Shown here piece after piece: positions 1 to 12,300 of a DNA stretch of 64,000 nucleotides. The number at the start of each line of letters is the position of its first letter. Within the stretch, counting starts at the first letter, position 1. Below the pieces are notes generated by a model. The model was given only the letters and a program-made list of their open reading frames with translations, was not told the origin of the DNA and did no database searches. The position numbers and the translations under genes are program-made. Source of the DNA: Cynocephalus volans (lineage: Eukaryota > Chordata > Mammalia > Dermoptera > Cynocephalidae); NCBI RefSeq assembly GCF_027409185.1, contig NC_084469.1, positions 38,492,793 to 38,556,792 on the forward strand. The letters run 5' to 3'.

Positions 1-479
1 CTAGACATTTTGTAGTAAAGAATTCCTGAAATTCTCTAATAAAAAGCAATTCTTACTGTAATATTTTTAGTTTGGGGACAAAATTTCCTAAGGGGGGATT
101 AATGAACATTTTTATGCATTAGCCCACTGTATGGATTCCATGTTTATTATACGGTAGTACTGATGAGCAGTACCTTTCTATCTGTACCTTGCACAGTTCC
201 TTCATTACTCATGTCAGCTTCATGAAAAGCAGTGTTTTTATAACTGCTTCTTCTGTACAAATCTCATCGTTCTACTTACCTGTCAAAGCACATTCTATAT
301 GTACTGTAAACAGATACCACTTTAGTAAGATTTAGTCTTAAGGATTTTTCCACTTTTGTCAGTAACAGATATTTATGGATTAAAAAAAATAAAGCCGTTT
401 CAACATAAACCATGTCTCTTTAAAATAGCCATGCACTTTTATGAACAGAGTCAAAACCAAAGGTAATTAAAAAGCAAAA
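1..479. other. Unassigned AT-rich sequence; possible 3' UTR end of an upstream gene
   Basis: No repeat or reading frame is recognised. An AATAAA hexamer lies at 388-393, followed by a T-containing stretch, so this could be the end of a long 3' UTR on the + strand. In human the gene immediately upstream of DNAH9, in the same orientation, is SHISA6, a few tens of kb away; that makes it the natural candidate, but nothing in the sequence itself identifies it. The hexamer may equally be chance in AT-rich DNA. Confidence 0.22.
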
Positions 480-690
480 AAAGGACATAGGTCATTGGAG
501 CTGGGGACGGAAGCAGGGATTAACTGCAAACAGAAGCTAGGGAACTTTCAGGGTAATGAGAGTGTTTTAAAACTGGATTGTGGTGACAGTTGCACAACTG
601 TATAAACGGACTAAAAATCGCCAAAGTGTATACTTACAATGGTTGAATTTCATGATATACAAATCAAACTTCAATAATGCTTTTTAAAAT
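480..690 (+). repeat. Old L1M LINE 3' end
   Basis: The stretch with an 'aaaactggattgtggtga' core, then 'cacaactgtataaa' and 'acttacaatggttgaat', matches the 3' UTR of ancient mammalian L1M elements as I recall it. It is truncated at its 5' side and diverged. Confidence 0.75.
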
Positions 691-2220
691 GGGGAACAAG
701 GAAATTCAGGAAGGTAAATTTAGGACAAGTGCCAATGGACAAGGTACCAATTCAATTAGAAGTCCTAACCCTGTCTCCATACTCATCTATTCCAGCACTT
801 TGGTCTTGGACATCAGGTCTTAGTTGGATTTTTGAGTTGGTTCCTGTAGCTACCATGGGTGATCAGAACACACAGGTGGTTAAATATCCAGGCCACTTAC
901 CCCATAGAATCAAGTTGCACCATGAAAATCGATTTAGATTTGGAGTTTTGTTCAAGACTCTCTTTCTCTGGACAGGTTTTTCATATGATTTTCTTTGGCA
1001 CGTGTTCACTTTTGCTGCTAAGTTCATCTGTTGTTCTGTGTTTCTGAATTTTTACCAGAGCCTGGAAACCGGTGGCCTCAGGTTCAAACAAAATGCTGCT
1101 AAGCAGGACAGTTGGCCAAACACCCAACACCAGCACCTTGATAGCCCCCAGGATCCACGGTCAGGTGTGTTTTGTTTCCAACTCCCCGACTGCCTTGGAA
1201 ATAGAATCCTTCTCATTGGAGGCATGGGGCGTATATTCAAAATCTCTTTATTCCCTCCGGTCAATGGCATTCATTACCTAGGACATAGTTACAAACCTGC
1301 TTACTATTCTTGGCCATTGTAACACATAACCACGCACATTCTGAAATGTATTTACTCATCTCCACTATCACTACTGCGGTGCTGTTGTTTCTAAGTCATA
1401 GCATCTCCATGACCACTCTGAGCAAGTACACACACACATACACATAATAGAACTATAGGGAAGCTTCATTCATCTGTATTGATTTTTGGAAGGAAACCCA
1501 TACGAAAACAAAATTCGGAATTGGAGAAAATACTTTTTAGAGAAGCGCAATTTAACTGTAATGCTTACACATACATATTATGCCTAAATTAGACTAAATC
1601 ATGTTCCCTAATAGAAACTCTCAGGAAAACTTCCTTACTGCACAGGTAAAAATAATATGTAATTAAAATTAATGTGGTTCAGAGGTATAAGTCAGAGAAT
1701 TCCAAACATGCTTTAATGGTATTTCTAAAATACTTTAAAGAAACTCTTTTCTTAAATATGCTAAATATCCCCCTTTAATTTTCATTAACTCTAATAATTT
1801 GTTCAACTTTGCCTTTTTGATTCTCAAAGGTAATCCTCAGTTTAGCCCCTGTCATAATTGTTACTAACTCTAATAAATGAGGTTTTATTATACCATCATG
1901 AACAAGTCAAGGCCAAAGAAAATGCACTTTGGAAACATTGAGATTCCAGGAGTCCGGGACAGCTTTTCACCTGTGGTGTCACTTCGGACACTCATTTTCT
2001 TCTTTCTCCTCTCTGGTTGAACATGAGAATGAAGCTCAAAACCTCTGGGCAGGAGCAAGAAAGATTTTCCTTCAAGGATCTAAGATGATAGGAGGACACT
2101 CACTGTTTTGGCTAAAATGTCAGGAACGGGAAAACCAGAAGGGGCTTGGGAGCAGAAAAAGGAGCCATTTGAAAGTTCTAGAATAAAGGAATTAGTAACT
2201 TTTACATCATGGATGTGTAG
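691..2220. other. Intergenic, nothing recognised
   Basis: Open frames here, including one of 197 codons at 729-1322, lack coding signs and overlap others on both strands. A short CA-rich run lies near 1429-1446. No named repeat was identified. Confidence 0.6.
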
Positions 2221-2645
2221 CCAATGTCATCTCTGGGCCTTGGTTTCCTCATCTGTAACAGCTGGGGAATTAGATACATCCTGAGATCCTTCCTGTGTCT
2301 GATATTTTACCACTTAATCATCACAAAGCAGTATTCAAATTATAGCTGGGCTGCTAGGCAGTTGAAAGAGCTTGTGAGCACCCATCCTGTGTCCTGCATG
2401 GTCCTGCCCATGTCAGCATTCCCATGCCATGAGGACAAGCTGGAGTGGAAGAACACTGGACTGGGAGTCGAAGTTGTTCATGGTACTGGCTCTGCTGGTG
2501 TTTTGCTGCGTGACCTGGAAAATCTCATTTCTCCTCTCCGAATCTCAATTTTCCCATTTAAAACAAAATGAGTGGGCCAGACCAGGCGATCTCTAAAATG
2601 CTTCTCAGCTTTTGTAACTGCTTCTAGGACTTTGCCAAGACTTTG
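2221..2645 (+). repeat. MIR-type SINE fragments
   Basis: Two pieces (about 2221-2300 and 2445-2645) carry the diagnostic MIR core words: 'gtttcctcatctgtaa' in the first; 'gaacactggactgggagtc', 'gcgtgacctgg' and 'gatctctaaaatgcttct' in the second. Both read in the + direction and are strongly diverged. Confidence 0.65.
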
Positions 2646-2873
2646 CTAGGAATCGGTGAGCTTAGCTGCTATTGATCGTGGCAGAAGGGTAGAGTGGAGG
2701 GTGGAGTGGAAGTGGAGGAGGAGTATACCCTTGGCTGGAGCCACCACTTGGGAGACATCTTCCCAGTTTCTTTGTTGCCAGCATATCTACCTTGTGTCAA
2801 CAAGATGGCTATAGAGGAAGCAAAAATATTGAACAAAAGGATGAACAAGGTCCTCAGAAAACTGCCTCTTCTG

Positions 2874-3005
2874 GGCTAGGTGGTTAGCTCAGTTGGTTAG
2901 ACCACGTTGCTATAACAAGTCAAGGTCAAGGTTTGGATCCCCATAGCAGCCAGCTACCAAAAATAAATAAATAAATAAAAATAATTTTTTTAAAAAAGGA
3001 AAGAA
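2874..3005 (+). repeat. tRNA-Ile-derived SINE (CYN-like)
   Basis: The head at about 2881-2945 reads like a tRNA-Ile gene body: A-box 'ttagctcagttggttaga', B-box-like 'ggtttggatcc', followed by a short link and an A-rich AAATAAAT tail. It is flanked by an imperfect target-site duplication, 'agaaaactgcctcttctg' on the left (about 2856-2873) against 'agaaaactgtttattctg' on the right (about 3006-3023). The tRNA cloverleaf is decayed, so this is a retroposed SINE and not a tRNA gene. The family matches the colugo CYN-SINE as I remember it. Confidence 0.8.
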
Positions 3006-3452
3006 AGAAAACTGTTTATTCTGTTTGACTTAACTTCCTGCGATTTCCCCAAATCAACAAATTGGTTGTCAAGGAAATCCCAAAGACTGCATTTTCACAG
3101 GAAGTTCTCAATAGTTCATTATTTTACTGTGTTTTGCCCTTAGAAACAGAGCTCACATATGTGTTGTAGGACCAGAGCCCTAGCCACAAAGAGGAGAGAA
3201 TTTTTTCTAATCTGAATCTCAATCCCAAACCCAACTTCTAAAGTTGTGTGGCAAGTGCAGAGTCCTAAGAGTTTTGCCTTCTTTCCCAACTGTGTGTACC
3301 TTAGTGATTTCTTCTTGGACCATTTATAAGAGCTACTCCTGCTGATTCAACCCAGCAGTCTTGGAGAAGACCTCCTCTGCCGCATACGCAGTATTGGTCC
3401 ATACACTGGTTTTCATTTTAGACTCAGAGACAACTAAAAACTGTCAGCAATT

Positions 3453-3639
3453 CAGTGCTATTCAAAGTGTGGCCAACACAGCAGCAACCTCGGTATCCCT
3501 TGGGAGCTCACTGCAATGCAGGTTCCCAGTGCCCATCCCAGACTTTCTGAATGAGAATTTCTGGGGATGGGGCCCTGGAATTTACATTTTAACAAGATTT
3601 TTAGGTGACTCCATGCACATGGAAGTTTGAGAAGCACAT
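3453..3639 (+). repeat. hAT-Charlie MITE, MER5A-like
   Basis: The element runs from 'cagtgctattcaaagtgtgg' to 'gaagtttgagaagcaca', with the internal words 'cccatcccaga' and 'attttaacaagatttttaggtgac'. This matches the roughly 189-bp MER5A consensus in length and order. The terminal inverted repeats (CAGTG.TTCTCAAA type) are still visible. Confidence 0.7.
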
Positions 3640-4984
3640 CATTTTGCCTTTTTTTTTTTTTTTTCAGTTTTGAAATTTTATAATCCCATGACAAGAATAA
3701 AGATTTAGAATTCTGGGGATCAGAGTAGCCTTGATCTATGCAGCCTGACAATTTTAGGCACCCAGCTTCAGTGCAGAGATGAGAAACAAAAATGAGTTTA
3801 CAGAGGATTAAGTATTTAGGAAAGGAGGAGAAACCTGAAGCGACATGTATAGGAAAGTTTAATAGAGGCAAAATTATGTGACTGTTGGATAACATCATAA
3901 GGTTGAATGGGAATCTTTAAAGATTGCTCAAAATGGAGTGTGTCAAACGTTGAAGGGAACAAGGATAAGGTTGTGGACACAGAAGAAGACCCATTCCCTC
4001 AGGCATCGCAGGAGTACCGGAGGGGGGAGATGTGCTCCTGTGAAACTTCTTGGGAAGGCGAGATGGCAGCCATTGTGACCAGCGGCGACTTCTGTCCCTC
4101 TTCCTCAGCCTTATCCAAGAGCCCAGAAATGGGTGGAGCCACCACCATCAGCAATGTTACCTGCCGCCACAGCAGAGCAAAAAGAGAGTCCCAGAGAGTC
4201 TGGCAAGGACAATTAAATGGCAGCCCAGAGTGGCACATACCACTTCCACTCACATCTTGGCCAGATCTGGCTTCACAGCCGCACCCCACCACAGGGGAGC
4301 TAAGAGGGGACTCTACTATGTTCTGGGAAGACGGAGAACAGGAAATACCCCTGAGCAGCTTTAGTGTCCACCGTAGTCATCATGCTGTGTAGAGCTGAAG
4401 ACTGGTAACTTATAGAGACAACGTCCCCCTTCTCTATCACCATAGTAAAACCATCAAAGGGTTGTCGTGTTTTAAAGCAGATGAAACTTTTCTGCAAGTG
4501 ATTTATTGTATATGAAACCAGTGCTGTGCCCATTTTCATTTCAGATTGGTGAGTGGATGTCTCATTCAGGAGTCATTTGTTGCAAAAAACAAAAACTCAT
4601 TTGAATTAATTGAGGCAAAAAATGAACATACAATTATTATTATGTATTATTATTACGGGATCTAAAAATATTTCTTAAGGCCCATACATATAAACAGGCC
4701 TCAAAAAAGCAAAGTAGAGTCATCCAAAACCATAGCGATACTCTCTCGACTCTTTCAATGTCACACACCCTCATTTTCTTCTCTCTGCAAATCTCCATTT
4801 CTCCTAAGTGTGGTTCTTTTCACACACACCTGGTTAAACCTGGCCGAAATGACACCTTCAGCAATTACGTCTGCATAACATTCCCTGTCCAGTCCCTACA
4901 GCTCGTTGACGTAATCTGTCTGTGCTCCAATTCCAAAATTGCTGGGAGAAAATCTGAAATCTCTATAACGACTTCCATTGTTTA
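3640..4984. other. Intergenic, no confident feature
   Basis: A poly-T run lies at 3651-3664. The segment 3907-4390 opens three overlapping frames, but base composition and motifs suggest an old unnamed repeat, not a gene. The region 4570-4700 is AT-rich. Confidence 0.5.
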
Positions 4985-5580
4985 TCAGTTACCTATTGCT
5001 GCATAACAAAACAACACCCCAAACTTAATAGCATAAAACAACAGTTTATTTATTGTTGTTCTCTCTTGTGATTCTGGAAGTTGACTGGGCTCAGCCAGAC
5101 AGTTGTCACCCAACGTCCCATATGCAATTGCAGTCAGATTAGCTGACTGAAGCTGGGTCGTCTCAAAGGCTTCCTCACTCACGTGTTTGGATGTTAATGC
5201 CAGTTGTGACTTGGGACCTCAACAGGGGCTACTGCTGAAACACATGTCCTCTTCACGTGTCCTGGGCTTCCTCATAGCATGGCAGCTGGGCTCCAAGAGC
5301 AAGTGTCCAAAGAGAGGAAGAGAGAAGGGGCAGGCAGGGGGTGATGTTGAGAGAGCCAGACACGTGAAAGTGGCATCACCTTAAATGACATAGTCTCAGA
5401 AGTCACACAGTGCACTCTCTGGGTCGAACGGTCACAAAGTGCTGCCCAGATTAAGGGAAAGGGACATGGACTCTATTGTCTGAAGGAAGCATAGCAAGGT
5501 CACATTGTAAGAAAAGCATGTTAATGCAAGTTATCACTATGGCTGTCTTTGCCACATTTTGGGTCAAGCGTCTATCTCTG
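4985..5580 (-). repeat. Ancient dispersed repeat, probably LTR-like
   Basis: The left edge 'cctattgctgcataacaaa', then 'cataaaacaacag', 'catggcagctgggctcc', 'gaagtcacacag' and 'aaggtcacattg', follows the order of a widespread ancient mammalian repeat that I recognise but cannot name safely. It appears reversed relative to its usual listing. Confidence 0.4.
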
Positions 5581-6687
5581 GTCCCATAAGTTGTGGTCAG
5601 GGAAACTTGGATCACATACTACAGAATGATTGCAGTCGTCCACCCCTGGAGCTATAGGCAGTTTCCAGAAAATGAAGTGTGGGGTGAGCACATACAGTGA
5701 GCAGCCTCTTTACAATGGGACATCCCTGAAGAGTTAAGAAAGTATCCCAAATACTTCCAATTGATAAAGTATCACCTGCTCTTCAGTTCCAACCCAAGGA
5801 CAGCAGAGAAGACAGTGACCATGACATGCTAATAGTGGATTCTGTGCATTCACATTAAAATATCAGTGGTTCCCACCCCACCTTTTCCTTTACCCTTACT
5901 ATTTTCCCCACCGGTCCAAACAACAACAGTAATAAGTATTTCAGCCCTACTTTTCAAAATAGACTTTTTTCAAGCCCATGATACAAAAATTGTCATGCAA
6001 CAGCAAGAGCCATATAGTGGAAAGAGAAACTGTGTTGACATTGAAAGCTGACCTGTGGGTATCAGTAAGCCAAGCTAGGAAAGCCTGAGTTTTTACAACA
6101 AGCCATGGAGTCGATAACATATAGGACATAGTTAAGGCACATGTCCTTCTACACAGGACAGAGAGAAATACCTTCCTGCACTGGGGAGAAAACTCAGGGA
6201 AGGTCAAACAAAAGAGAAAGAGTGAGATATATGGATCTCTGGGCGAGCCCTGACCCTGATCACCCACCGTAGGATGGGGTGGTGGAGATGGAGGGAGGGC
6301 AGAACGGACACAGAATCCTCCAGAGTGTTTGGAGGGTTTGAGAGCAGAACAGGCTTCTGGCCAGCTTCCTACCTAGACCTTTGAGAGGTAAATTTCTGAT
6401 GAATGTTCCATGCCAACATATGACAGTAATGGTAGGTAGCATGGAAATGGTAGCAAGACGGGACTACTCAGAAGGGGGCCCCCCACTCAACCCAGGCCCC
6501 CAGCCCCTAAGTGATTTCGGGAAGATAACAAGTGACCTGGCTACAAATCTGAACAATATCTCCAAAGATTGGGTTATCTCAGAGCTCACAACAGCAGAGA
6601 CCACCATCATAGAGAAATGAAAACAAGCACAAATCTGCACGTTGGAATGACAGACATAAAGTTTAAAGCTGGTACACCCATATCTTG
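5581..6687. other. Intergenic, nothing recognised
   Basis: No repeat, reading frame with coding character, or regulatory motif could be supported in this stretch. Confidence 0.5.
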
Positions 6688-7060
6688 AGGCTCAAAGTCT
6701 TTCAAGAGTGGCTCTCAAACGTTTTTGTCTCAGGATCTGTCTACATTCTTAAAAATTATCGAGAGCCCCAAAGAGCTTTCGCTTGTATAATAAATATATA
6801 CACTTATTATATTAAAAATTTAAATGTAGAATATTTAAAAATAACTAATTAATTAATTTTACAATAGCAACAACAAAGCCTTGATGTGTAAACATAAATA
6901 ACATTTTCATGAGAAATAAATAACTATATTTTCCAAAAAATGAGCTAGTGCGCAGACTGGAATTGTTTTACATTTTTGCAAAGTTCTTTAATGTCTGGCT
7001 TACTAGAAGATAACTAGATTCTGCTGCCTGCTTCTTCAGTCAATCTGTTGCAATATCTCA
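6688..7060 (+). repeat. hAT-type DNA transposon remnant
   Basis: 'gtggctctcaaacgttttt', 'gagccccaaagagcttt', 'ataacattttcatgagaaat' and 'tttaatgtctggcttactaga' follow the order seen at one end of an autonomous Charlie-like hAT element. No transposase frame survives. Confidence 0.5.
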
Positions 7061-7849
7061 CCTCGTGGAGCCCCCCGAGGCAGCCTGGGGAACATGGGAT
7101 GAGAAAGAGGAAGAAACAGAGCAGCGCCTCTTCCCCACTGTCACTGGCCTGCCCAAAATAAGCCTGAGCTGGGGACTGAAAAAAGCTTTAGTTTTACCCT
7201 AACTTGGAAGTTGTCAATATTATAATGGACTGGGCCTGTTAATTGTTAAGTGGAGAAGTTACCAAATGACTTATTTTGTAAGAATAACCTGAAAAGTAAG
7301 GGATGGAAAGAAGGAATAAAACTGCTTACTGGTGACACACTAGGGTTTCCCTGCTTGACATAATGGTTATAGAGACAGACACACCTGGCAGGGGACCATG
7401 CAAAACACCCAGATGAAAGAGGAGAGATTGTTGTGCTAGAGACTTCACAGAGGAGCATAAAGCAGTAGGGATGAGAAACTGCATGGCATCCTTGATAGAC
7501 TGCAAGAAGAGGCGACAAGGATTTTATAAATCAGGAGCAGAAGACCTTTGGGAGAGAACCGGATAGGGTGGAAAGGGAAAAGTGACGTGTGGACATTGAT
7601 TTTTTTGTCCTACATTACCCGGCCACCACCTTCCCCACACCTCTTGACAACATAACCCAGTCCTACCCCAGCCACCAGTGCAGACACATGAATCAGGCCC
7701 AACTGCAGTCCTTTCCTTTAATTTACAAACTGAAATTGAAAGGGAGAAAATCCCTTCTCTCTCAGGGAATGAGCCTTAATGATACACATCTGGGGCTACT
7801 GCAGCCTTGTCCCACACAGTATGGGGAAAGAAGACAGGCGGTAGAAGAG
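7061..7849. other. Intergenic, nothing recognised
   Basis: Open frames (up to 114 codons at 7589-7933) are short and lack any recognisable motif. No named repeat was identified. Confidence 0.5.
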
Positions 7850-8040
7850 GATAAAACGACAGCTAGCATTCATCCAGTGCTCCCTATGCCCCAGGCACTA
7901 CTCCAAAGCATGCTGCATGCATTAGCTCATTGAATCTTCAAACCGTCCCGTTGTTAAAAAGTTTGGTCTTGTCCTGAGGACAAGAAGACATTGAGGAGAC
8001 ACAGAAAGCGAGGAAAGAAGATTGAGGTTACACTTCAGAG
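7850..8040 (-). repeat. MIR SINE, reversed
   Basis: 'ccaggcactactccaaagc', 'gcattagctcattgaatcttc' and 'gacattgaggagacacagaaag' correspond to the reverse complement of the MIR core and 3' region. Confidence 0.65.
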
Positions 8041-8352
8041 GATTCCTAGAATCCTCGGGTCGGGTGAAATTCATGTTGAAGGCAGAGAGAGACCAGAGGA
8101 GCCTTGTGCTATTGTGCCCAGAGACCCATGAATGCAAACTGTTGGCCTGTCCTTAAAATTTCAGTTGCAGAGAGCAACGTAATGGTCATTTAAGGATGCA
8201 GAGTCATTTTCTTCTAGTTATTTAAAAATTATATTGGATTATCTGAATCATAAATTTTTTTAATGTATACTGATACACTACTTAGCAGTAGATTGTCACA
8301 TGTCCCCTTTCCCATTTATCTGCCATCTAGGAATGTGATTATTCTGCTGTAT

Positions 8353-8442
8353 ATGATGACGGTACTTCAAAGAGTTCATGGAAAAATAGAATTAAAAGAT
8401 AATATAAATCTTTCCAAGAACTTTCTGAAGTATCGTCATATG
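8353..8442. repeat. Palindromic MITE (Tc1/mariner-like), copy 1
   Basis: The left arm 'gacggtacttcaaagagttc' is mirrored by the right arm 'gaactttctgaagtatcgtc' about 90 bp away. The inner stretch (8380-8410) is shared with copy 2 at 8766. The inverted ends and TA-rich flanks suggest a mariner-type MITE. Confidence 0.6.
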
Positions 8443-8464
8443 CTTAGATGTTTGGATTGTGCAG

Positions 8465-8530
8465 GTATGTGTGTACATGTGTATGGGTGTGTATGTGTGC
8501 GTACGTGTGTGTGTGTATGTGTGTATATTT
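8465..8530. repeat. Imperfect TG/TATG microsatellite
   Basis: An alternating purine-pyrimidine run built from gtgtgta and gtatgtg units. A smaller relative occurs at 8740-8765. Confidence 0.8.
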
Positions 8531-8765
8531 TATGTAAAATGTGTAGATAAAAGAGTAAGTAAATTATATTATCACTAGGTGATGGAGCTCTATCTGATTT
8601 ACAGTGATTTCTTTACATTTCTTTATATTTTCTATAATTTCTAATTTTCTATAGTAAGTATATATTAATTACTCTTATGTTCACAAAATAATCAGTATAT
8701 GAAATGTTACAAACCATATAGAGTCATTATATATAAACATATATGTGTGTGTATATATGTGCATG

Positions 8766-8840
8766 AGAGTAATTCAAAAAGTTCATGGAAAAATAGAATT
8801 AAAAGATAATCTGAATATTTCTATGAACTTTTTGAAGATT
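8766..8840. repeat. Palindromic MITE, copy 2 (shortened)
   Basis: 'attcaaaaagttcatggaaa' and 'ctatgaactttttgaa' form the arms. The interior differs from copy 1 (8353-8442) at only a few positions. The outer few bases of both arms are lost relative to copy 1. Confidence 0.6.
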
Positions 8841-9300
8841 GCAGGTGTGTATGTGTGCACACCTATATGCACACGTAAATTGTCCCAAATTATTGACAGG
8901 GATAGTCTAGGTAATTTTAAAATTTCCTTTTACTTTCATGTATTTCCCAATTTTCTGTAATGAGCATGAATTACTTTTTTGATGGAAAAAATAAAATGTA
9001 CTGTTATAGATTTTTTTATTTCTTTTATTTTTTGGTGAGGCTTTTTTTACTGGTTATGAATATTCATGGCATACAAAATTGACTGTCACCACTTGTGCCC
9101 AAGATGTGATGGCCAGATCCATACGAGCAGCATGCCCACTACAATAAATTGTGATTATACCCTGTGTCCTACACCCAATTATCCCTGACCTCCCTCCCCA
9201 TCCGCCATTCCCCCACTCCGCTTTGTATTCCTACATATGCTCTCTCCCTCTGAAAGTCCAATGCACCACTGTGTTCTTTCCTTCCTTGCTTCTTTCTCTC

Positions 9301-12300
9301 TTAGCTCCCACATATGAGTGAGGACATGTGGTAATTTGCCCATTGTGCTTTGCTTAATTCACTCAACATAAGTTTTTCCAAGATTATCCATGTTGCTGCG
9401 AATGGCAGAATATCATTCTTTTTTATAGCAGAGTAATATTCCATGGGGTATATATACCACATTTTCCTTATCCAATCGTCCATCAATGGACATTTAGGTT
9501 AGTTCCATATCTTGGCTATTGTGAACAGAACTGCGATAACATGGGAGTGCAGGTATCCCTTCACCATGAAGATTTCCATTCCTTTGGGTATATACCCAGA
9601 AGTGGGATTGCTGGATCATATGGAAGATCTATCTGTAGTTGTTTAAGAAACATCTATACAGATTTCCATAGTGGTTTCACCAATTAACAATCCTACCAAC
9701 AGTGTAGGAGCATTCCCTTGTCTCCACATCCTCACCAGCATTTGTTATTCTCCGTCTTTTTGATTATAGCCAGTCTAACTGGGGTAAGGTGGTATCTCAG
9801 TGTGGTTTTAATTTGCATTTCCCTGAGGACTAGTGATTTTCAGCACGTTTTCATGTACCTGTTGGCCATTTGTATGTCTTCCTTTGAAAAACATCTATTC
9901 AGCTCCTTTGCCCATTTTTTAATTAGCTTATTTGTTTTTTTTTTTTACTGTGTTGTTGCTTGAGTTTCTTGTGTATTCTGGACATTAATCCCTTGTGAGA
10001 TGTATAGTTTGCAAATATTTGCTCCCACTCTGTAAGTTGTTGTTTCACTCTATTGTTTCCTTTGCTGTGCAGAAGATTTTTAGTTTGATATAGTCCCATT
10101 TGTTTATTTTTTCTTTTCTCACTTGTGCTTTGGGGCTCATGTTCATAAAGTCTGTGCCCTGACCTAGTTCCTGAAGTGCTTCATCTATATTTTCCTTTAG
10201 TAAATTTACAGTTTCAGGTCTTATACTTAAGTCTTTAATCCACTTTGAGCTGACTTTAGCATACAGTGAGAAGTGCATGTCTAGTTTCATTCTTCTGCAT
10301 TGAGATATCCAATTTTCCCAGCACCATTTATTGAAGAGGCAGTCTTTTTGCTAATGTATATTTTTGTTGCCTTTGTTAAATATCAGATGGCTATAAACCT
10401 GAGGGGTGATTTCTTGGTTCGCTATTCTGCTGCTCTGGTCCAAGTGTCTGTGTTTATGGCAATACCATGATGATTCAGTTACTATAGATTTATAGTACAA
10501 TTTGAAGTCAGGTAGTGTTATGCTATGCCTCCAGCTTTATTTTTTTTTGCTCAGGATTTCTTTGGCTATTCAGGGTCTTTTGTTGTTCCACATGAATGTT
10601 AAGATTGTTTTTCCATTTCTGTGAAGAATGTCATTGGTATTTTGATGGGGATTACATTGAATATGTAGACTGCTTTGGGGAGTATAGACATTTTCACAAT
10701 GTTGATTCTTCTATTTCAAGAGTATGCAATGCCTCTCCATCTTTTTCTGTCTTCTTTAATTTCTTTCAGTAGTGGTTTGTAGTTTTCCTTGTAGAGATCT
10801 TTCACCTCCTTGGTTAAGTTGATTCCTAGGTATTTTATTTTTTCATGACTATTGTAAATGGGCTTACTTTCTTGATTTCTCTTTCTGTTAGCTTATTATT
10901 GGAGTATATAAATGTAACTGATTTGGAGGCATTGATTTTGTATCCTGCAATGTTACTGAAATTATTAACCAGCTCTAGTTTTTTGATAGAGTCTTTAGGT
11001 TTTTCTATACATAGTATTATGTCATCTACAAATAGGGACAGTTTGACTTCATCTTTTCCAATCTTGATGCCCTTTATTTCTTTTTCTTTCCTGATTGCTC
11101 TGGCTGGTACCTCTAGTACTATGTTAAATGGAAGTGGTGAGAGTGGGCATCCTTGTCTTATTCCTGTTCTTAAGGGAAAAGCCTTCAGTTTTTCCTCATT
11201 CAGAATGATACTGGTGGTGGACTTGTCACAGATGGTTTTTATTGTATTGGGATGTGTTCCTTCTACACCTAATTTGTTGAGAGTCTTTATCATGAAGGGA
11301 TGTCAAATTATGTCAAATGCTTTTTCAGCATCTATTGAGATAATTATATGGTCTTTGTCATTGATTTTGTTGATGTGATGTATCACATTTATTGACTTTC
11401 ATATGTTGAACCATCCTTGCATCCCTGGGATGAATCCCATTTGACCATGGCATATAATTTTTTTGATGTGTTGCTGTATTTTGATTGCTAATATTTTGTT
11501 GAGGATTTTTGCATCTATATTCATCAAGGATATTGGCCTGTAATTTTCTTTTTTTGTTGTGTCTTTCTCTGGTACCAGAGTTATGCTGGCCTCATAGAAC
11601 AAGTTTGAGAAAATAGCTTCTGTTTCAATTTTTTGGAATAGTTTGAGTAGAATTGGTATTAATTCTTCTTTACAGGTTTGATAGAATTCAGCTCTAAAGC
11701 CATCTGGACCTAGGCTTGTCTTTGGTGGAAGATGGCTGATTACCGCTTCAATCTCATGCTTGTTATTGGTCTGTTCAGATTTTCTATCTCTTCTTGGTTT
11801 AGTCTGGGTAGTTTGTATGTATCCAGAAACTTATTCATATCTCCCAGGTTTTCATATTTGGTGTCATACCATTGTTTATAATAGTCTCTAATGATTGTAT
11901 TTCTGTGGTACTAGTTGCAATGTCTCCCTTTTCATTTCTGATTTTTGTTATTTGGGCCTTCCCTCTTCTTTTTTGTGTTAACCTAGCTAATGGTTTATCT
12001 ATTTTATTTATCTTCTCAATGAACCAATATTTTCCTTCATTGATCTTTTGTATCATTTTTTGGGTCTCTATTTCATTTAGTTCTGCTCTGATCTTAATTA
12101 TTCCCTTCCATCTAGTACCTTTAGGATTGGATTGTTGTTTTTCTGGTTCTTTGAGGCATAGTGTTAAGTTGTTTATCTGAAGTCTTTCTATTCTTTTGAT
12201 GTAAGCATTTATTGCAATAAATTTCCCTCTTAGTACTGCTTTTGCAGTATCCCACAGGTTTTGGTATGATGTATCTTTCTTTTCAGCAGTTTTAAGAAAT

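Noticed and set aside
729..1322. 197-codon open frame, and a reverse-strand reading around 930-1290 with a hydrophobic stretch
   Set aside because: The forward frame lacks any recognisable domain, and the reverse reading needs three stops to be ignored in about 110 codons, no better than chance. No protein family is recognised.
2881..2945. Possible tRNA-Ile gene
   Set aside because: The head has lost pairing in the stems and is followed by an A-rich tail, with flanking duplications. It is a SINE.
3907..4392. 161-codon open frame with overlapping frames on both strands
   Set aside because: No domain, no splice or promoter context. The composition resembles an old repeat.
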